Below are positions 34,842-47,522 of a stretch of DNA of 64,000 nucleotides, piece after piece. The notes below the pieces were generated by a model. The model did no database searches and had not been told where the DNA came from. It saw only the letters and a program-made list of their open reading frames with translations. How positions within the stretch are numbered: position 1 is the stretch's first letter; every line of letters starts with the position of its first letter. Source of the DNA: Sphingobium sp. Leaf26 (lineage in GTDB: Bacteria > Pseudomonadota > Alphaproteobacteria > Sphingomonadales > Sphingomonadaceae); NCBI RefSeq assembly GCF_001421665.1, contig NZ_LMKV01000001.1, positions 230 to 64,229 on the forward strand. The letters are read 5' to 3'. Position numbers and translations under genes: made by a program.

Positions 34842-35003
34842 AAATCCTCTCCCAGAGAGTATCAGAATGTGCCGGGAACGGCGGAATTCTGGGGTTTCCA
34901 TGGTATAGCTATCCCATACGGAGCGGTCTTGGACCACCGGATACCAGCAGCTTTATGGTATGTCTGTTGGTAGCGCGGCCCTCCTCGAAAAGGAGATACC
35001 ATC

Positions 35004-35102
35004 ATGGCGCTCACCGCCGCTGCGATCGAAAACCCGCAGGGCCGGACCAAGCCCTATATCTCACCGATCGCGATGGCCTGTTTCTCTATATTACGGCCAT
35101 AG
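35004..35102 (+). pseudogene. frameshifted N-terminal fragment of a tyrosine integrase
   Basis: An ATG with AGGAG starts a frame giving MALTAAAIENPQGRTKPY, the start of P4-like integrase Arm domains (typically MALTDTAIRNAKPREKPY). The frame then fails; in the next frame the sequence 'LYLTDRDGLFLYIT' restores the family pattern, so a single-base indel lies near 35052. Nothing integrase-like follows 'YIT', so the catalytic domain is gone. Its position 162 bp after a tRNA-Glu matches the site preference of this integrase class and marks an old island. Confidence 0.7.
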
Positions 35103-35322
35103 ATGATGTCCGTCACCCAGGCGCAATCGGCCTGCGCCATGTCGCAATGGCGATCGAGCGTGATGGCCGCGACGGCTGAATTTTCGTCTCCTGTCCTCAA
35201 AATCAGGATCCAGGGCGCCCGGAAAACCAAGGGCTATTCAGTGCATTTCATCGCAATCCGGCCAAATCATATGGAATTCATATGCAAATGCCGAAAAGCC
35301 CATATGGAAACATAATGCGGCT
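35103..35322. other. 220-bp region between integrase scrap and kup, no gene recognised
   Basis: Short frames only, with A/T-richer composition than the surrounding chromosome towards 35290. It probably holds the kup promoter and decayed island DNA. The stretch 34842-35003 before the integrase start is likewise without a recognisable gene. Confidence 0.4.
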
Positions 35323-37263
35323 TTGTGCGATGGCGGGTTTCCAACAAGGCGAGCATGGATATTGAAGAAGGACCAACCGTGCGACTTGCCGGGACAGGAA
35401 GTCGGATCGCAAGGCAATCTGCCCGTCCTGGCCTTGGGCGCGCTCGGCGTCGTGTTCGGCGACATCGGCACTTCCCCGCTCTATGCGCTCAAGGAAAGCT
35501 TCGTCGGCCATCACCCGCTGGCTGTCGACAGGGACCATATTTTCGGCGTTCTCTCGCTCATATTCTGGACGATGACGCTGCTCGTCACGCTCAAATATGT
35601 GTTCATCGTCATGCGGGCGGACAACAAGGGCGAAGGCGGCAGCATGGCGCTGCTGGCGCTGATCTCGCGCAAGCTCGGCGACACCAGATGGACGCCGGCC
35701 ATCGCGATCCTGGGAGTGCTGGCGACTGCCCTGTTCTATGGTGACGCGATCATCACCCCGGCCATGTCGGTGCTTTCCGCAGTGGAAGGTCTGACGGTCG
35801 TGAACAGCGGCTTCGAAGCCTATGTCCTGCCCATCGCAACCGTCATCCTCATCGGCCTGTTCCTGATTCAGAAACATGGCACGGCCAGGGTCGGCCTGCT
35901 GTTCGGTCCGATCATGGCTGTCTACTTCCTTGTGTTGGCGGGGCTTGGCATCATCAATCTTGTCGATCACCCGTCGATCATCGGCATCATCAATCCCTAT
36001 TGGGCTGCCCATTTCTTCCTGATCGATCCCAAGCTCGCCTTTCTGGCCCTTGGTTCCGTCGTGCTGGCGGTGACGGGCGCCGAGGCCCTATATGCCGACA
36101 TGGGCCATTTCGGTCGCAAGGCGATCAGTATTTCCTGGCTGTACGCCGCCTTTCCCTGCCTGCTGCTCAACTATATGGGCCAAGGTGCATTGCTGCTCGA
36201 TCATCCGGCAGCGGCTGCCAATCCTTTCTTCCTGCTGGCGCCGGAATGGGCGCGCCTCCCGCTCGTCATCCTGGCAACGATGGCGACCGTAATCGCCAGC
36301 CAGGCGGTTATTTCAGGCGCCTTTTCGGTCACACAGCAGGCCGTCCAGCTTGGCTTCCTGCCTCGTATCCACATCGCCCATACCAGTGCGTCGGCCGCCG
36401 GCCAGATTTATGTGCCGCTGGTCAACTGGACGCTGCTGATCCTCGTGCTGCTGCTCGTGATCGGTTTCCAGTCATCCAGCAATCTTGCAGCCGCTTACGG
36501 CATCGCCGTCACCGGCACGATGGTCATCACTGCCTGCATGATGGGCGTGCTCACCTTCAGCGTCTGGCGCTGGAACCCTTGGCTGGCCGGGGCGACGACG
36601 GGCCTGTTCCTGCTGATCGATGGCGCATATTTCGCATCGAACGCCACGAAAATCCCAGATGGTGGCTGGTTCCCGCTACTGGTCGCGGCCGTGACCTTCG
36701 TGGCGCTCACCACCTGGTCGAAAGGGCGCGCCATCATGCGGCACCATATGAACGAGGGCGCCATGGAGGTGCCCTTGTTCATCCAGTCGGTGTCCCATTC
36801 GCTGAAACGTGTGCCGGGAACGGCCATCTTCCTGTCATCGCGGGTCGAGGGCGTACCGCCGGCTTTGCTCCACAATGTGAAGCATAACAAGATATTGCAT
36901 GAACGCATCATCGTCCTGACCATAGTCACAGAAGCCGTGCCGCATCTGCCGCTCACGGGCCGGGAAGAGATCACCGACTGGGGCGAAGACTTCTATCGGA
37001 TCGTGTGGCGCCACGGTTTCATGGAAGAGGTGGACGTGCCTGCCGCGATGAAGACGGTGAAAGGCTGCGGCGGCCCGATCAACATCAGCGATACGAGCTA
37101 TTTTCTCAGCCGCCAGACCCTGATCGCATCCGCAAAACCGGGCATGGCGATCTGGCGCGAGAAGTTGTTCGCCTGGATGATCCGCAACGCGGAAACGCCG
37201 ATGGAATTCTTCAAACTGCCGACCAACCGCGTGGTGGAACTGGGGTCTCAGGTCGAGATTTGA
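35323..37263 (+). CDS. kup: Kup-type low-affinity potassium uptake protein
   Basis: This 646-residue K+/H+ symporter has about 12 membrane helices and the family signature '[18 protein letters not shown]', with '[19 protein letters not shown]' and '[19 protein letters not shown]'. The C-terminal 150 residues are the cytoplasmic domain. The start is unsure: ATG 35323 has little ribosome site, and an in-frame TTG at 35362 would give 633 residues, nearer the usual N-terminus. Kup handles K+ uptake at low pH and in hyperosmotic shock. It converges on the kdp operon, giving two K+ systems end to end. Confidence 0.94.
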   Translation: MCDGGFPTRRAWILKKDQPCDLPGQEVGSQGNLPVLALGALGVVFGDIGTSPLYALKESFVGHHPLAVDRDHIFGVLSLIFWTMTLLVTLKYVFIVMRADNKGEGGSMALLALISRKLGDTRWTPAIAILGVLATALFYGDAIITPAMSVLSAVEGLTVVNSGFEAYVLPIATVILIGLFLIQKHGTARVGLLFGPIMAVYFLVLAGLGIINLVDHPSIIGIINPYWAAHFFLIDPKLAFLALGSVVLAVTGAEALYADMGHFGRKAISISWLYAAFPCLLLNYMGQGALLLDHPAAAANPFFLLAPEWARLPLVILATMATVIASQAVISGAFSVTQQAVQLGFLPRIHIAHTSASAAGQIYVPLVNWTLLILVLLLVIGFQSSSNLAAAYGIAVTGTMVITACMMGVLTFSVWRWNPWLAGATTGLFLLIDGAYFASNATKIPDGGWFPLLVAAVTFVALTTWSKGRAIMRHHMNEGAMEVPLFIQSVSHSLKRVPGTAIFLSSRVEGVPPALLHNVKHNKILHERIIVLTIVTEAVPHLPLTGREEITDWGEDFYRIVWRHGFMEEVDVPAAMKTVKGCGGPINISDTSYFLSRQTLIASAKPGMAIWREKLFAWMIRNAETPMEFFKLPTNRVVELGSQVEI

Positions 37264-37428
37264 ACTGCTGTCACAGCCCAGTGACGGTGAAGCCGCCCAT
37301 GGCGATAGTAAAAACCCTATGGAGGGTGTGGTTGCCCCTCCCTGCCCGCCCGGACAGTCGACCAGCCGGGCGCCTGTACCTCGACACACACGGTGCGTCG
37401 GCGCCCCGATCATGCCGTCGGACTCGCA

Positions 37429-38154
37429 TCAGGCTCCCGAAGCAAACTCCTCTGTCTCGCCTTCGACGTTGAAGCGCAGGCGATAGCCGATGCCAAGTTC
37501 ATTGCCGATGATGCGCGGCCGTTGTGGATCGGCCTCCAGCTTCTGTCGAAGGGTGCGGACCAGCACACGCAGATATTCGACATGATGCTCTTTCTCGTTA
37601 GGCCAGACATGCCCCATGATCTGGTCATGGGTAATGACCCGGCCGGGGAATTTGGCGAGCTGCACGAGGACCGCATATTCTTTGGGGGTCAGATGGACCT
37701 CCTTGCCGGCCTTGAGCACGGTGCGGGCGATCAGATCGATCTCGACGTCTCCTGCACGGACCATCGACACGCCGCCCCCCTTCGTCATGCGGTTGCGCAG
37801 CGCCACGCGGACGCGCGCCAGCAGTTCTTCGGTGTCGAAAGGCTTGGTCAGATAATCGTCCGCCCCCAGGTCCAGCGCGGCCACCTTCTGATCGGTCGCA
37901 TCGCGCGCCGATATGATGATCAGGGTCGTGTCGGATTGTTGCTTGAAGAGCGGCACCAGTTCGAGGCCATCGCGATCCGGCAAACCAAGATCGAGCAGGC
38001 TGATGTCGGGCCGCTCCTCCTTCAGCTTGTCCAGCGCCTCGCGCGCATTCCCCGCCTCGACCGTCGCATAGTCGGCGCGACCAAGCGCGACCTGGATCAG
38101 CTTGCGGATATGCGGTTCGTCATCGACGATCAGCACCTTGTGACGCATGTTCAT
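37429..38154 (-). CDS. kdpE: KdpE response regulator
   Basis: This 241-residue OmpR-type regulator has an N-terminal receiver with acidic pocket 'VDDEPH' and phospho-acceptor Asp55 in 'ISLLDLGLPDRDG', and a C-terminal winged helix ('HLTPKEYAVLVQLAKFPG', 'VEYLRVLVRTLRQKLE'). It is phosphorylated by KdpD and activates kdpFABC at low K+ or high osmolarity. It is last in the operon and overlaps kdpD by four bases. Confidence 0.95.
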   Translation of the reverse strand: MNMRHKVLIVDDEPHIRKLIQVALGRADYATVEAGNAREALDKLKEERPDISLLDLGLPDRDGLELVPLFKQQSDTTLIIISARDATDQKVAALDLGADDYLTKPFDTEELLARVRVALRNRMTKGGGVSMVRAGDVEIDLIARTVLKAGKEVHLTPKEYAVLVQLAKFPGRVITHDQIMGHVWPNEKEHHVEYLRVLVRTLRQKLEADPQRPRIIGNELGIGYRLRFNVEGETEEFASGA

Positions 38155-40820
38155 GGGATATCCTCTTGGGGAAGCTCGGTGATGATCAACGCCTGCGGGA
38201 TGGTTATGGTAAAGCAGGCGCCGAAAGGTTCGTGATTGTTGGTCGCCGATACCTTCAGGCCCATCGCTTCCGCAAAACCCTTGACGATGGCGAGGCCAAG
38301 GCCGGTGCCATGCTTGATCCGGTCGGACCCCTCCAGCCGTGTGAAGGTGTCGAACACCCGCGTTTCAGCGCCGGTCGGGATACCAGGCCCTTCATCCAGA
38401 ACGGACAGGGCGATCGCATCGGGCAGACGCAGCCCGCGTACGACGACAGGCGTTCCGGGGTCGCCATAGCGCCCGGCATTGTCGAGCAGGTTGATAAGGC
38501 AATGGTGCAGCAGGATCGGGTCTACCCTGACCAGAGGGATATCGGGCAGGATATCCACCTTCACCTCATGCCCGATCAGGGACTGGCGGGTATCGTGAAC
38601 CGCACCCGCAACGGCATCGAACAGATCGGTCGGCTCGACCTTCAGCGGCAAGGCGCCCGCCTCTACGCGGGCCATGTCGAGCAGGTTGGCGACGAAGCGA
38701 TTGAGACGCCGGGCTTCGGCATCGACGGTATCGAGCAGGTCCGAAGGCTGTTGCCGCTTCAGTTCATGGATGGCGGACATGATGGTCGTAAGCGGGGTGC
38801 GCAGGTCATGGCTGACCGATGACAGCAGCGCGGAACGCAGCCGGTCACGCTCGCGGATCTGGCGGGCGTCCAGCATTTCCTCCTCAAGCGCCATGCGGTC
38901 GAAGGCGATGGACGCCTGATCGAGCAAGCTCATCAGCAGGGGTATCTGATCGGAGCGGAGCGGCGCCCCTGCGTCCTCGCGCGCAAGTCCCAGCACGCCC
39001 AATACGCCCCGCGTCGTGCGCAGGGGGTGAAACAGCCAGTCCGATGCGGTCAGCGTGGATGAACCGCGCCCTGCCGGCTGTTCATTGTCCATCGCCCATT
39101 GCGCGGCCGCCTTTTCGATCTGCTCCATGCGATCCTCCGGCGGGAAGGCCGCGCGCAGTGCGGGACCGTCGCGGGACGGTAGCAGCAACACGGTCCGTAC
39201 GGAGAGCAGCCGCGACACTTCCGCGCAGATCGCCTGCATCAATTCTTCCTGGCTCGCCGAAGCCGTCAACTGGCGCGAGAAGCCTGCCAGCGCCGCATTC
39301 TGGCGCGCGCTGGATTGGGCAAGGTCCGCCTGTGCCCGCACCCGCGCGGCAAATTGGCTGGTCACGATTGCCACGCCGAGCAGCACCAGGATGCTGATGA
39401 CATTTTCCGGGTTGTTGACGGTCAGCGTGCCCGTGGGTGGAAGAAAGAAGAAATTATAGGCCAGGCTGGACAACAGCCCCGCGAACAGGCCGGCGCGCAA
39501 CCCGAACGTCGCGGCCGCGAACATGACCGGGATCAAATAGAGCAAGGCGATATTGCCCAGGTCGATGATCTCGATCAGAAGCCGGCCGAGCGCCGTCATC
39601 CCGACGATCATCAACGTCGACCATATATAGTCGATCGGGTTGCCCCAGCCTTGCCCGATGATCTTGCGGGCGCTGGCCGTCCTGCGAGCAGGGTCGTCGC
39701 CGGGCAGCACATGGACGGCGACATCGCCGACCTCTCGCACCAGCCGATCGACGACCGACCCGTGGCGCATTTCGAACCACCAGGGCCGGGCCGATTTACC
39801 GATGACAATCTGCGTCGCGCGGGCATCGCCGATATAATGCCGCAGCCCATCGATGACGGAGGGCGCGGGGATGGTGGCTGTCGTCGCGCCCAGGCGGGAT
39901 GCCAGCGCCATAGTATCGGCCAGTTGCGCGCGTTCCTGCGGCGTAAAGGCCAGGCTGCGCTGCGTTTCGATATGGACGGCAGACCATGGCGCCTTGAGCG
40001 CGTCCGCCAGCCGCTTGGCGGCACGGACCAGCCCCTGCGCGCTCGGTACCTCGCTGATCGCCACCAGAATTCGCTCGCCCGCCGCGAAACTGCCCGCCAG
40101 CGCGTGCGCCCGGACATAGTCCAGCATCTGCGCATCGACGGCCTGCGCGGCCCGCCGCAGCGCCATTTCACGCAAGGCCGTCAGATTGGACTTGGAGAAG
40201 AAGTGGTTGAGCGCCCGCGTCGCTTCCTGCGGGATATAGACCTTGCCCTCCTTCAGCCGCTCGATCAGTTCATCCGGTGGGATGTCGACCATCTCGATCT
40301 CGGCCATCTCAAGGATGGAATCCGGCACCGTCTCGCGCACACGGATGCGGGTGAAGGACGCGACGACGTCGTTAAGGCTTTCCACATGCTGGATATTGAC
40401 GGTGGAATAGACGTCGATGCCGGCGTCGAGCAATTCCTCGACATCCTGATACCGCTTGGGATGACGGCTGCCGACGGCATTGCTGTGGGCCAGTTCATCG
40501 ACCAGTACCAGCGCAGGCCGACGCTCCAGAATGGCGTCGATATCCATCTCGCCCAGTTGCTGGCCCATATGGTCCATGCTTCGTCGCGCGATGATCTCAT
40601 GACCGATCAGCAGCGCTTCGGTCTCCTTGCGGCCGTGGGTTTCCACGACGCCGACGACAACGTCGATCCCGGCCTTGCGCCGCTGCATGCCGTCGGTCAG
40701 CATCTCATAGGTCTTGCCGACCCCCGGCGCCGCACCCAGGAATATCTTGAGGCGGCCACGCCCTTCCTGCGCGGCTACACGCAGGAAGGCTTCGGGATCT
40801 CTGCGATCGGGATCGTTCAT
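38151..40820 (-). CDS. kdpD: KdpD sensor histidine kinase
   Basis: This 889-residue K+ sensor has the N-terminal KdpD domain with Walker A 'GAAPGVGKT' at 29-37 and 'LVDELAHSN', a universal-stress-like domain, four clustered membrane helices (DUF4118, 'ATFGLRAGLFAGLLSSLAYN'), a GAF region, then the kinase core with phospho-acceptor His671 in 'SSVSHDLRTPLTTIMS' and ATP lid 'GTGLGLAIVKGFAEAMG'. All parts of the classical protein are present. It overlaps kdpC and kdpE by four bases each. Confidence 0.96.
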   Translation of the reverse strand: MNDPDRRDPEAFLRVAAQEGRGRLKIFLGAAPGVGKTYEMLTDGMQRRKAGIDVVVGVVETHGRKETEALLIGHEIIARRSMDHMGQQLGEMDIDAILERRPALVLVDELAHSNAVGSRHPKRYQDVEELLDAGIDVYSTVNIQHVESLNDVVASFTRIRVRETVPDSILEMAEIEMVDIPPDELIERLKEGKVYIPQEATRALNHFFSKSNLTALREMALRRAAQAVDAQMLDYVRAHALAGSFAAGERILVAISEVPSAQGLVRAAKRLADALKAPWSAVHIETQRSLAFTPQERAQLADTMALASRLGATTATIPAPSVIDGLRHYIGDARATQIVIGKSARPWWFEMRHGSVVDRLVREVGDVAVHVLPGDDPARRTASARKIIGQGWGNPIDYIWSTLMIVGMTALGRLLIEIIDLGNIALLYLIPVMFAAATFGLRAGLFAGLLSSLAYNFFFLPPTGTLTVNNPENVISILVLLGVAIVTSQFAARVRAQADLAQSSARQNAALAGFSRQLTASASQEELMQAICAEVSRLLSVRTVLLLPSRDGPALRAAFPPEDRMEQIEKAAAQWAMDNEQPAGRGSSTLTASDWLFHPLRTTRGVLGVLGLAREDAGAPLRSDQIPLLMSLLDQASIAFDRMALEEEMLDARQIRERDRLRSALLSSVSHDLRTPLTTIMSAIHELKRQQPSDLLDTVDAEARRLNRFVANLLDMARVEAGALPLKVEPTDLFDAVAGAVHDTRQSLIGHEVKVDILPDIPLVRVDPILLHHCLINLLDNAGRYGDPGTPVVVRGLRLPDAIALSVLDEGPGIPTGAETRVFDTFTRLEGSDRIKHGTGLGLAIVKGFAEAMGLKVSATNNHEPFGACFTITIPQALIITELPQEDIP

Positions 40821-41407
40821 TCTGTCTTGCTAGCGCCAATCCGATCCAGGCGTCGATTGATTTCCAGCACATTGACGCGCGGTTCGCCAAGGATGCCGAA
40901 CAAAGGCCTTTCGATGGTCTGGTCGACCAGAGACTTGACCCTGCCGACATCCATGCTCCGCACCCGCGCGATCCGATCGACCTGATAATAGGCGGCGTCG
41001 GGCGAAATGTCGGGATCGAGGCCGGAACCCGATGCGGTCACCAGATCGACGGGGATCGGCCTGCCCGGGTTGGCCCTGGTCAGCGCGTCCCTGTCCGCCT
41101 TCACCCGCGCGATCAAAGCCTGGCTCGTAGGGCCAAGGTTGGAACCGGAAGAGGCCAGCCCGTCATAGCCACCGCCCGCCGCCGAAGGACGCGAACTGAA
41201 ATAGCGGTCGGACGAGAAACCCTGACCGATCAATGCCGATCCGACAAACCTGCCGTCCTGCTGGATCAGGCTGCCATTGGCCTGCGACGGGAAGACGAGT
41301 TGGCCGATGCCGGTGAGCGCCAGCGGATAGGCAAGGCCCAGCAGGATGGCGAAGAGGATCGTCATGACCAGCGCCGGCCGGAGAGACGTCAATATGTCCT
41401 TGTTCAT
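40817..41407 (-). CDS. kdpC: potassium-transporting ATPase subunit KdpC
   Basis: This 196-residue subunit has one N-terminal membrane helix ('LVMTILFAILLGLAYPLALT') and a periplasmic domain with 'LIGQGFSSDRYFSSRPSA', 'SSGSNLGPTSQAL', 'LVTASGSGLDPDISPDAA' and 'RVNVLEINRRLD', all canonical KdpC blocks. It links KdpA and KdpB. Twelve bp separate it from kdpB. Confidence 0.97.
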   Translation of the reverse strand: MNKDILTSLRPALVMTILFAILLGLAYPLALTGIGQLVFPSQANGSLIQQDGRFVGSALIGQGFSSDRYFSSRPSAAGGGYDGLASSGSNLGPTSQALIARVKADRDALTRANPGRPIPVDLVTASGSGLDPDISPDAAYYQVDRIARVRSMDVGRVKSLVDQTIERPLFGILGEPRVNVLEINRRLDRIGASKTE

Positions 41408-41418
41408 GATCTTGTTCC

Positions 41419-43455
<2,037 letters not shown>

Positions 43456-43471
43456 TGATATGCTCCGATCC

Positions 43472-45175
43472 TTAGAAGAGCTGGCCGTTGATCATCGCGA
43501 CATGGTCGGCGATGGGGCCAAGGGCGAGGCTGGGCAGGAAGGTAAGGCCGCCGACGATCAGGATGAGGCCGATCAGGAGGCCGGTCCACAAAGGCCCGGT
43601 CGTCGGGAAGCTGCCGGCGGTTTCCGGCGTATATTTCTTTGCGGCCAGGCCACCGGCAATCGCCAGCATCGGCACGATGACGCAGAAACGGCCGACCCAC
43701 ATCGCCACGCCCAGCATGCCGTTGTAGAAGGGCGTGTTGGCGGTAAGGCCCGCAAAGGCCGACCCGTTATTGCCGACCGCCGATGTGAAGGCATAGAGGA
43801 TCTCGGAGAAGCCGTGCGGTCCCTTGTTGAGCGGGCCGGCAAGGCCTGCGGGCAGGACCGACGCCAGCGCCGAAAAGCCCAGGATCATCAACGGCAGCAC
43901 GGCGATGGCGAGCACCGCCAGCTTGACCTCCCGGCCTTCGATCTTCTTGCCGACATATTCCGGCGTGCGGCCGACCATCAGGCCCGCAACGAAGACGGCC
44001 AGGATGGCAAACAGCAGGAAGCCGTAGATGCCCGCGCCGACGCCGCCGACCACGACCTCGCCAAGCTGGATGTTGAGCAGCGGGATCATGCCGCCCAGCG
44101 CGGTGAAGCTGTCGTGCATGGCGTTGACCGCGCCGCAACTCGCGGCCGTTGTGACGACCGAGAAAAGGGCGGAGGCGGCGATGCCGAAGCGGACTTCCTT
44201 CCCCTCCATATTGCCCCCGGCGATGCCCAGTTGGTGCAGCACCGGGTTGCCCGCCGCCTCCTGCCAGTAAGTGACGGCCGTGCCCAGGAGGAACAAAAAC
44301 GTCATGGCCGCCAGTATCGCCCAGCCCTGTCGCACATTGCCGACCGCCTTGCCGAACGTATAGGTCAGGCCGACGCCAATGAGGAAGATGGACAGCATCT
44401 GGACGAAATTGGTGAGCGCGCTCGGATTCTCGAACGGGTGCGCGCTATTGGTGTTGAAGAAACCGCCGCCATTGGTGCCCAGCATCTTGATCGCTTCCTG
44501 GCTTGCCACCGGCCCCAGCGCCAGAGTCTGCCTCGCCCCTTCCAGCGTGGTCACATCGACCGAACCGGCAAGCGTCTGCGGAACGCCGCTTGCGATCAGA
44601 AACAGGGCGTAGAGGAAGCAGGCGGGCAGCAGCAGATACAGCGTGATGCGGGTCAGGTCGGCCCAGAAATTGCCGATGCCCTTCGTCTCCCGTCCGGCAA
44701 ATCCGCGGAACAGGGCGAAGGCCAGTGCGATGCCGGTGGCTGCCGACAGGAAATTATGGATGGTGAGGCCAAGCATCTGGCTGAGGTTCGACATGGTCGA
44801 TTCCCCGCCATAGCTTTGCCAGTTGGTGTTGGTCGTGAAGCTGACCGCCGTGTTGAACGACAGATGTTCGCTCAGCCCCGCATAGCCCAGCGGGTTGAGC
44901 GGCAGCACGCCCTGAAGCCGCAGCACCGCATAGGTGAACAGCAACAGCGCCGCATTGAAGATCAGCATGTGCACTGCATAGCGGCGCCAGCCCTGCTCCG
45001 CGTTCGGGTCGATGCCGGCCAGCTTGTAGAAGCCGCTCTCGATCGGTCCGAAGACCATGTGCAACGGCGTGCGTCGCCCTTCATAGAGCGCGAAGAGCCA
45101 CAGGCCCATCGGCTTGGCCAGCATCAGCAGGATGCCGACGAAGCCCAGGATCAATATCCATCCCTGAAATGTCAT
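43472..45175 (-). CDS. kdpA: potassium-transporting ATPase subunit KdpA
   Basis: This 567-residue K+-selecting subunit of the SKT family has about ten membrane helices. Selectivity-filter-like loops include '[17 protein letters not shown]', '[20 protein letters not shown]' and '[15 protein letters not shown]'. Full length with all four pore repeats. It follows kdpF by 13 bp. Confidence 0.97.
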   Translation of the reverse strand: MTFQGWILILGFVGILLMLAKPMGLWLFALYEGRRTPLHMVFGPIESGFYKLAGIDPNAEQGWRRYAVHMLIFNAALLLFTYAVLRLQGVLPLNPLGYAGLSEHLSFNTAVSFTTNTNWQSYGGESTMSNLSQMLGLTIHNFLSAATGIALAFALFRGFAGRETKGIGNFWADLTRITLYLLLPACFLYALFLIASGVPQTLAGSVDVTTLEGARQTLALGPVASQEAIKMLGTNGGGFFNTNSAHPFENPSALTNFVQMLSIFLIGVGLTYTFGKAVGNVRQGWAILAAMTFLFLLGTAVTYWQEAAGNPVLHQLGIAGGNMEGKEVRFGIAASALFSVVTTAASCGAVNAMHDSFTALGGMIPLLNIQLGEVVVGGVGAGIYGFLLFAILAVFVAGLMVGRTPEYVGKKIEGREVKLAVLAIAVLPLMILGFSALASVLPAGLAGPLNKGPHGFSEILYAFTSAVGNNGSAFAGLTANTPFYNGMLGVAMWVGRFCVIVPMLAIAGGLAAKKYTPETAGSFPTTGPLWTGLLIGLILIVGGLTFLPSLALGPIADHVAMINGQLF

Positions 45176-45188
45176 GAGTGCCTCCCGA

Positions 45189-45278
45189 TCAGAAGCGTTC
45201 GGGGCGTGCGAGCACGGCCACCAGATAGAGAAGAAGGCCTGCCGCTGTGATCGCGGCCAGCCAAAGGTCGATGGTCAT
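45189..45278 (-). CDS. kdpF: KdpF small subunit
   Basis: A 29-residue single-helix peptide, starting [20 protein letters not shown] and ending ARPERF, matches KdpF in size, position before kdpA and its C-terminal Arg-Pro-x-Arg-Phe pattern. KdpF stabilises the KdpABC complex in the membrane. It is too short for default gene calling. Confidence 0.92.
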   Translation of the reverse strand: MTIDLWLAAITAAGLLLYLVAVLARPERF

Positions 45279-45290
45279 GGCCTCGCCCCC

Positions 45291-45374
45291 TTACGCATTG
45301 TCGCACAGGGCCGCATAGCCGAGCGTCGCCGCCAGCAAGCCCAGGGTGAGGCCGATCCAGAGGATGTCCTGCAT
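45291..45374 (-). CDS. 27-aa membrane peptide upstream of kdpF
   Basis: An ATG begins MQDILWIGLTLGLLAATLGY, ending AALCDNA. It is a single hydrophobic helix with a short polar tail containing Cys-Asp, and its stop lies 12 bp before kdpF. I recall similar tiny hypothetical peptides with a Y-x3-C-[DE] end in front of kdpF in other bacteria. Its position as first gene of the kdp transcript suggests a regulatory or assembly subunit. Function is unknown. Confidence 0.65.
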   Translation of the reverse strand: MQDILWIGLTLGLLAATLGYAALCDNA

Positions 45375-45455
45375 ATGAAATCTCCCGCACGGCGTCGGGG
45401 TCGCAGGAAGCGCGGCACCGAGTCGTGTGCAGCGCTTCAACTAGGGCAGAGCGGC

Positions 45456-45484
45456 ATTTGAATTCGAGAGCAGGACAGTAACAA
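45456..45484 (-). promoter_or_regulatory. possible promoter of the kdp operon
   Basis: On the minus strand TTGTTA and TCAAAT hexamers are spaced by 17 bases, about 80 bases before the 27-aa gene. KdpE sites are too variable to assign by eye. The remaining sequence of the 305-bp gap up to nhaA shows no gene. Confidence 0.3.
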
Positions 45485-45679
45485 ACACATAGTATTTGCA
45501 TATGATCGGCAGAATTGCGCGGCGAAAGTCGCCCCTGCAAGGCATCGGGGACGGCGGATCTTGGCAGCGCCGCACGACGTCATGCTGATCGGTCGAACCT
45601 CAGTTACGCGCCCAAGACAGAAGAGTCCGCGCCTCGGCGAGGGCGGCGCCTCCGAGTGCGCGCACGCTCCTGTCGGACC

Positions 45680-46885
45680 TTACGCCTCCGGGCAGATCCG
45701 GGCGCCAGCAGCCCGGACACCGGGCCGACGAGACAGGCGCAGAACCATAAAGCCGAGCAGGCCCGCCAGGAAAGAGCCGGCCAGCACCCCGATTTTCGCT
45801 TCGGCCTGAAGCAAGGGATCATTCGGATAGGCAAGCGGCGTGATGAAGAAACTCATGGTGAAACCGATCCCGCAGAGCAGGGAGATGCCGAACAGTTGCC
45901 ACGGCCGGGCATGGGCCGGCATACTCGCGAACTTGCACCGGATCGCAACCATCGCGAAGCCGAAGACACCGATCGCCTTTCCGAGCAACAGGCCCAGCCC
46001 GACGCCAAGCGTGACCGGCGCAGCCAGCGCGGCAGCGGGCAGCCCGATCAGCGTCACCCCGGCATTGGCAAAACCGAAGATGGGAAGGACCAGAAAGCCG
46101 ACCGGCTTGTGCAGCCAATGTTCGAGTTGATGCAAAGGGCTGGTGGCCTCGTTATCAGGAATAGCGGGACTGGTCCGCATCGGAATTGTCAGCGCCAGAA
46201 CAACCCCCGCGATGGTCGCGTGGACGCCGGATTTCAGCAGGCAAATCCACAGCACCACGCCGACAAGCAGATAGGGCGCCAGCTTCAACAGCCGAAACCG
46301 GTTCATCAGGATCAGCAGGAAAGTGAGGGCGCCGGCTGCAAGCAGGTAAGCGCTATTCAACTCGGCCGTGTAGAATAATGCTATTATGAGGACGGCTGCC
46401 AGATCGTCGAGAATGGCCAATGCCGTGAGGAAGATACGCAGCGACGCCGGTACCCGTTCGCCCAGCAGCGACAGGACGCCGAGCGCGAAAGCGATGTCCG
46501 TCGCGGCGGGTATGGCCCAACCATCTGCCATGCCTCCCCTGTTGAACGTCAGAAAGATGATAGCGGGAACGACCATGCCGCCAAAGGCGGCGATACCGGG
46601 GAGAATACGGCGCGACCAGCTTGACAGTTGCCCGTCCAGCATCTCCCGCTTTATCTCCAGTCCGACCAGCAGAAAGAAGATCGCCATCAGGCCGTCATTG
46701 ACCCAATGTTCGACGGACATCGGTCCGACATAGCTGCGAAGCATATGTTCATACCCCTCACGCAGGGGCGAATTGGCCACGACAAGCGCCAGAAACGCGG
46801 TGCCCATCAGCACCAGGCCGGCGGACGATTGATGGGTCAGGAATTGACGCAGGGCACTGGGGCCGACGGGAAGTTTGATGGCCAA
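45680..46885 (-). CDS. nhaA: NhaA-type Na+/H+ antiporter
   Basis: This 401-residue antiporter has about 12 helices and the ion-binding pair Asp160-Asp161 in '[17 protein letters not shown]', with Asp130 in '[17 protein letters not shown]' (E. coli D133). '[19 protein letters not shown]' is the family signature of helix 2. The start is a TTG at 46885 with GGAGA seven bases upstream; an ATG at 46933 would add 16 residues, and the frame open to 47149 looks non-coding. NhaA expels Na+ in exchange for protons under salt or alkaline stress. Confidence 0.9.
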   Translation of the reverse strand: MAIKLPVGPSALRQFLTHQSSAGLVLMGTAFLALVVANSPLREGYEHMLRSYVGPMSVEHWVNDGLMAIFFLLVGLEIKREMLDGQLSSWSRRILPGIAAFGGMVVPAIIFLTFNRGGMADGWAIPAATDIAFALGVLSLLGERVPASLRIFLTALAILDDLAAVLIIALFYTAELNSAYLLAAGALTFLLILMNRFRLLKLAPYLLVGVVLWICLLKSGVHATIAGVVLALTIPMRTSPAIPDNEATSPLHQLEHWLHKPVGFLVLPIFGFANAGVTLIGLPAAALAAPVTLGVGLGLLLGKAIGVFGFAMVAIRCKFASMPAHARPWQLFGISLLCGIGFTMSFFITPLAYPNDPLLQAEAKIGVLAGSFLAGLLGFMVLRLSRRPGVRAAGARICPEA

Positions 46886-47522
46886 GCGGGTCTCCGGGTG
46901 CAAATGATCCCGCTGGCGGCCCGACCAGCGCATCAACCTGCCAAGGCTCGTCGAACCATGGCACCCACGCACCCTATTACATCTTCGCCATTTTGAGGCA
47001 ACCGCGATGTAAATAGGATCGCGATCGGCATTTCCTCGCGCTAATCCCCTTGCGCCGCCGGTCAGAATGATGGCGGCGATAATTTGACCGAATACATGCC
47101 ATGCCGTTGAAATTGCGCCTGATGCTGGCGCCTGCATCCTTTGCGACATGCTATGGGTTTCGCGGGTTACTGACGATGGTGGAATGCAGGCGGCATTTGG
47201 TGCGCCTGTCTTCGCGCCGGGAAGCGCATCCCCAGGTGGTTTCGGGGGCTATCGACGCCTGGTCGTACCTCGACAGACCCTTTAGCTTCAGCTCGGGTCG
47301 CGAATCCTGCCCGCCATGATTTCCGTAGCGACAGCGCGTGAGGCGTTCGACGAAGGGAACAGGCTCCGCTCGCCGCGCCTGGCGGCAACGCTCGAACGCA
47401 TCGCAGCGCAGTTGATCACGGCAACCTGGACATGAGCACCTTCCGCCGCTGGCAGAGCGCTAACGGCATGCTGTGCCATTTCTTCGAATATCACCGATGA
47501 AAGCATGGGTAAGATAGCCATG
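46886..47522. other. decayed intergenic region between nhaA and the IS630 remnant
   Basis: No intact gene is seen. Short coding-like scraps occur on the plus strand, such as a 39-codon frame from 47318 (MISVATAREAFDEGNRLRSP) and a 24-codon frame from 47433 (FRRWQSANGMLCHFFEYHR), with no identified family. The region probably consists of degraded mobile DNA and the nhaA promoter. Confidence 0.4.

Noticed and set aside
37264..37428. GGAGGG...CCCTCC hairpin between kup and kdpE as a riboswitch
   Set aside because: The stem is short, lies between convergent gene ends and has no aptamer-like features; at most a weak terminator.
45680..47149. Full 489-codon nhaA frame
   Set aside because: The first 70 or so codons are Arg/Cys-rich and unlike NhaA; a TTG with a good ribosome site gives the family length.
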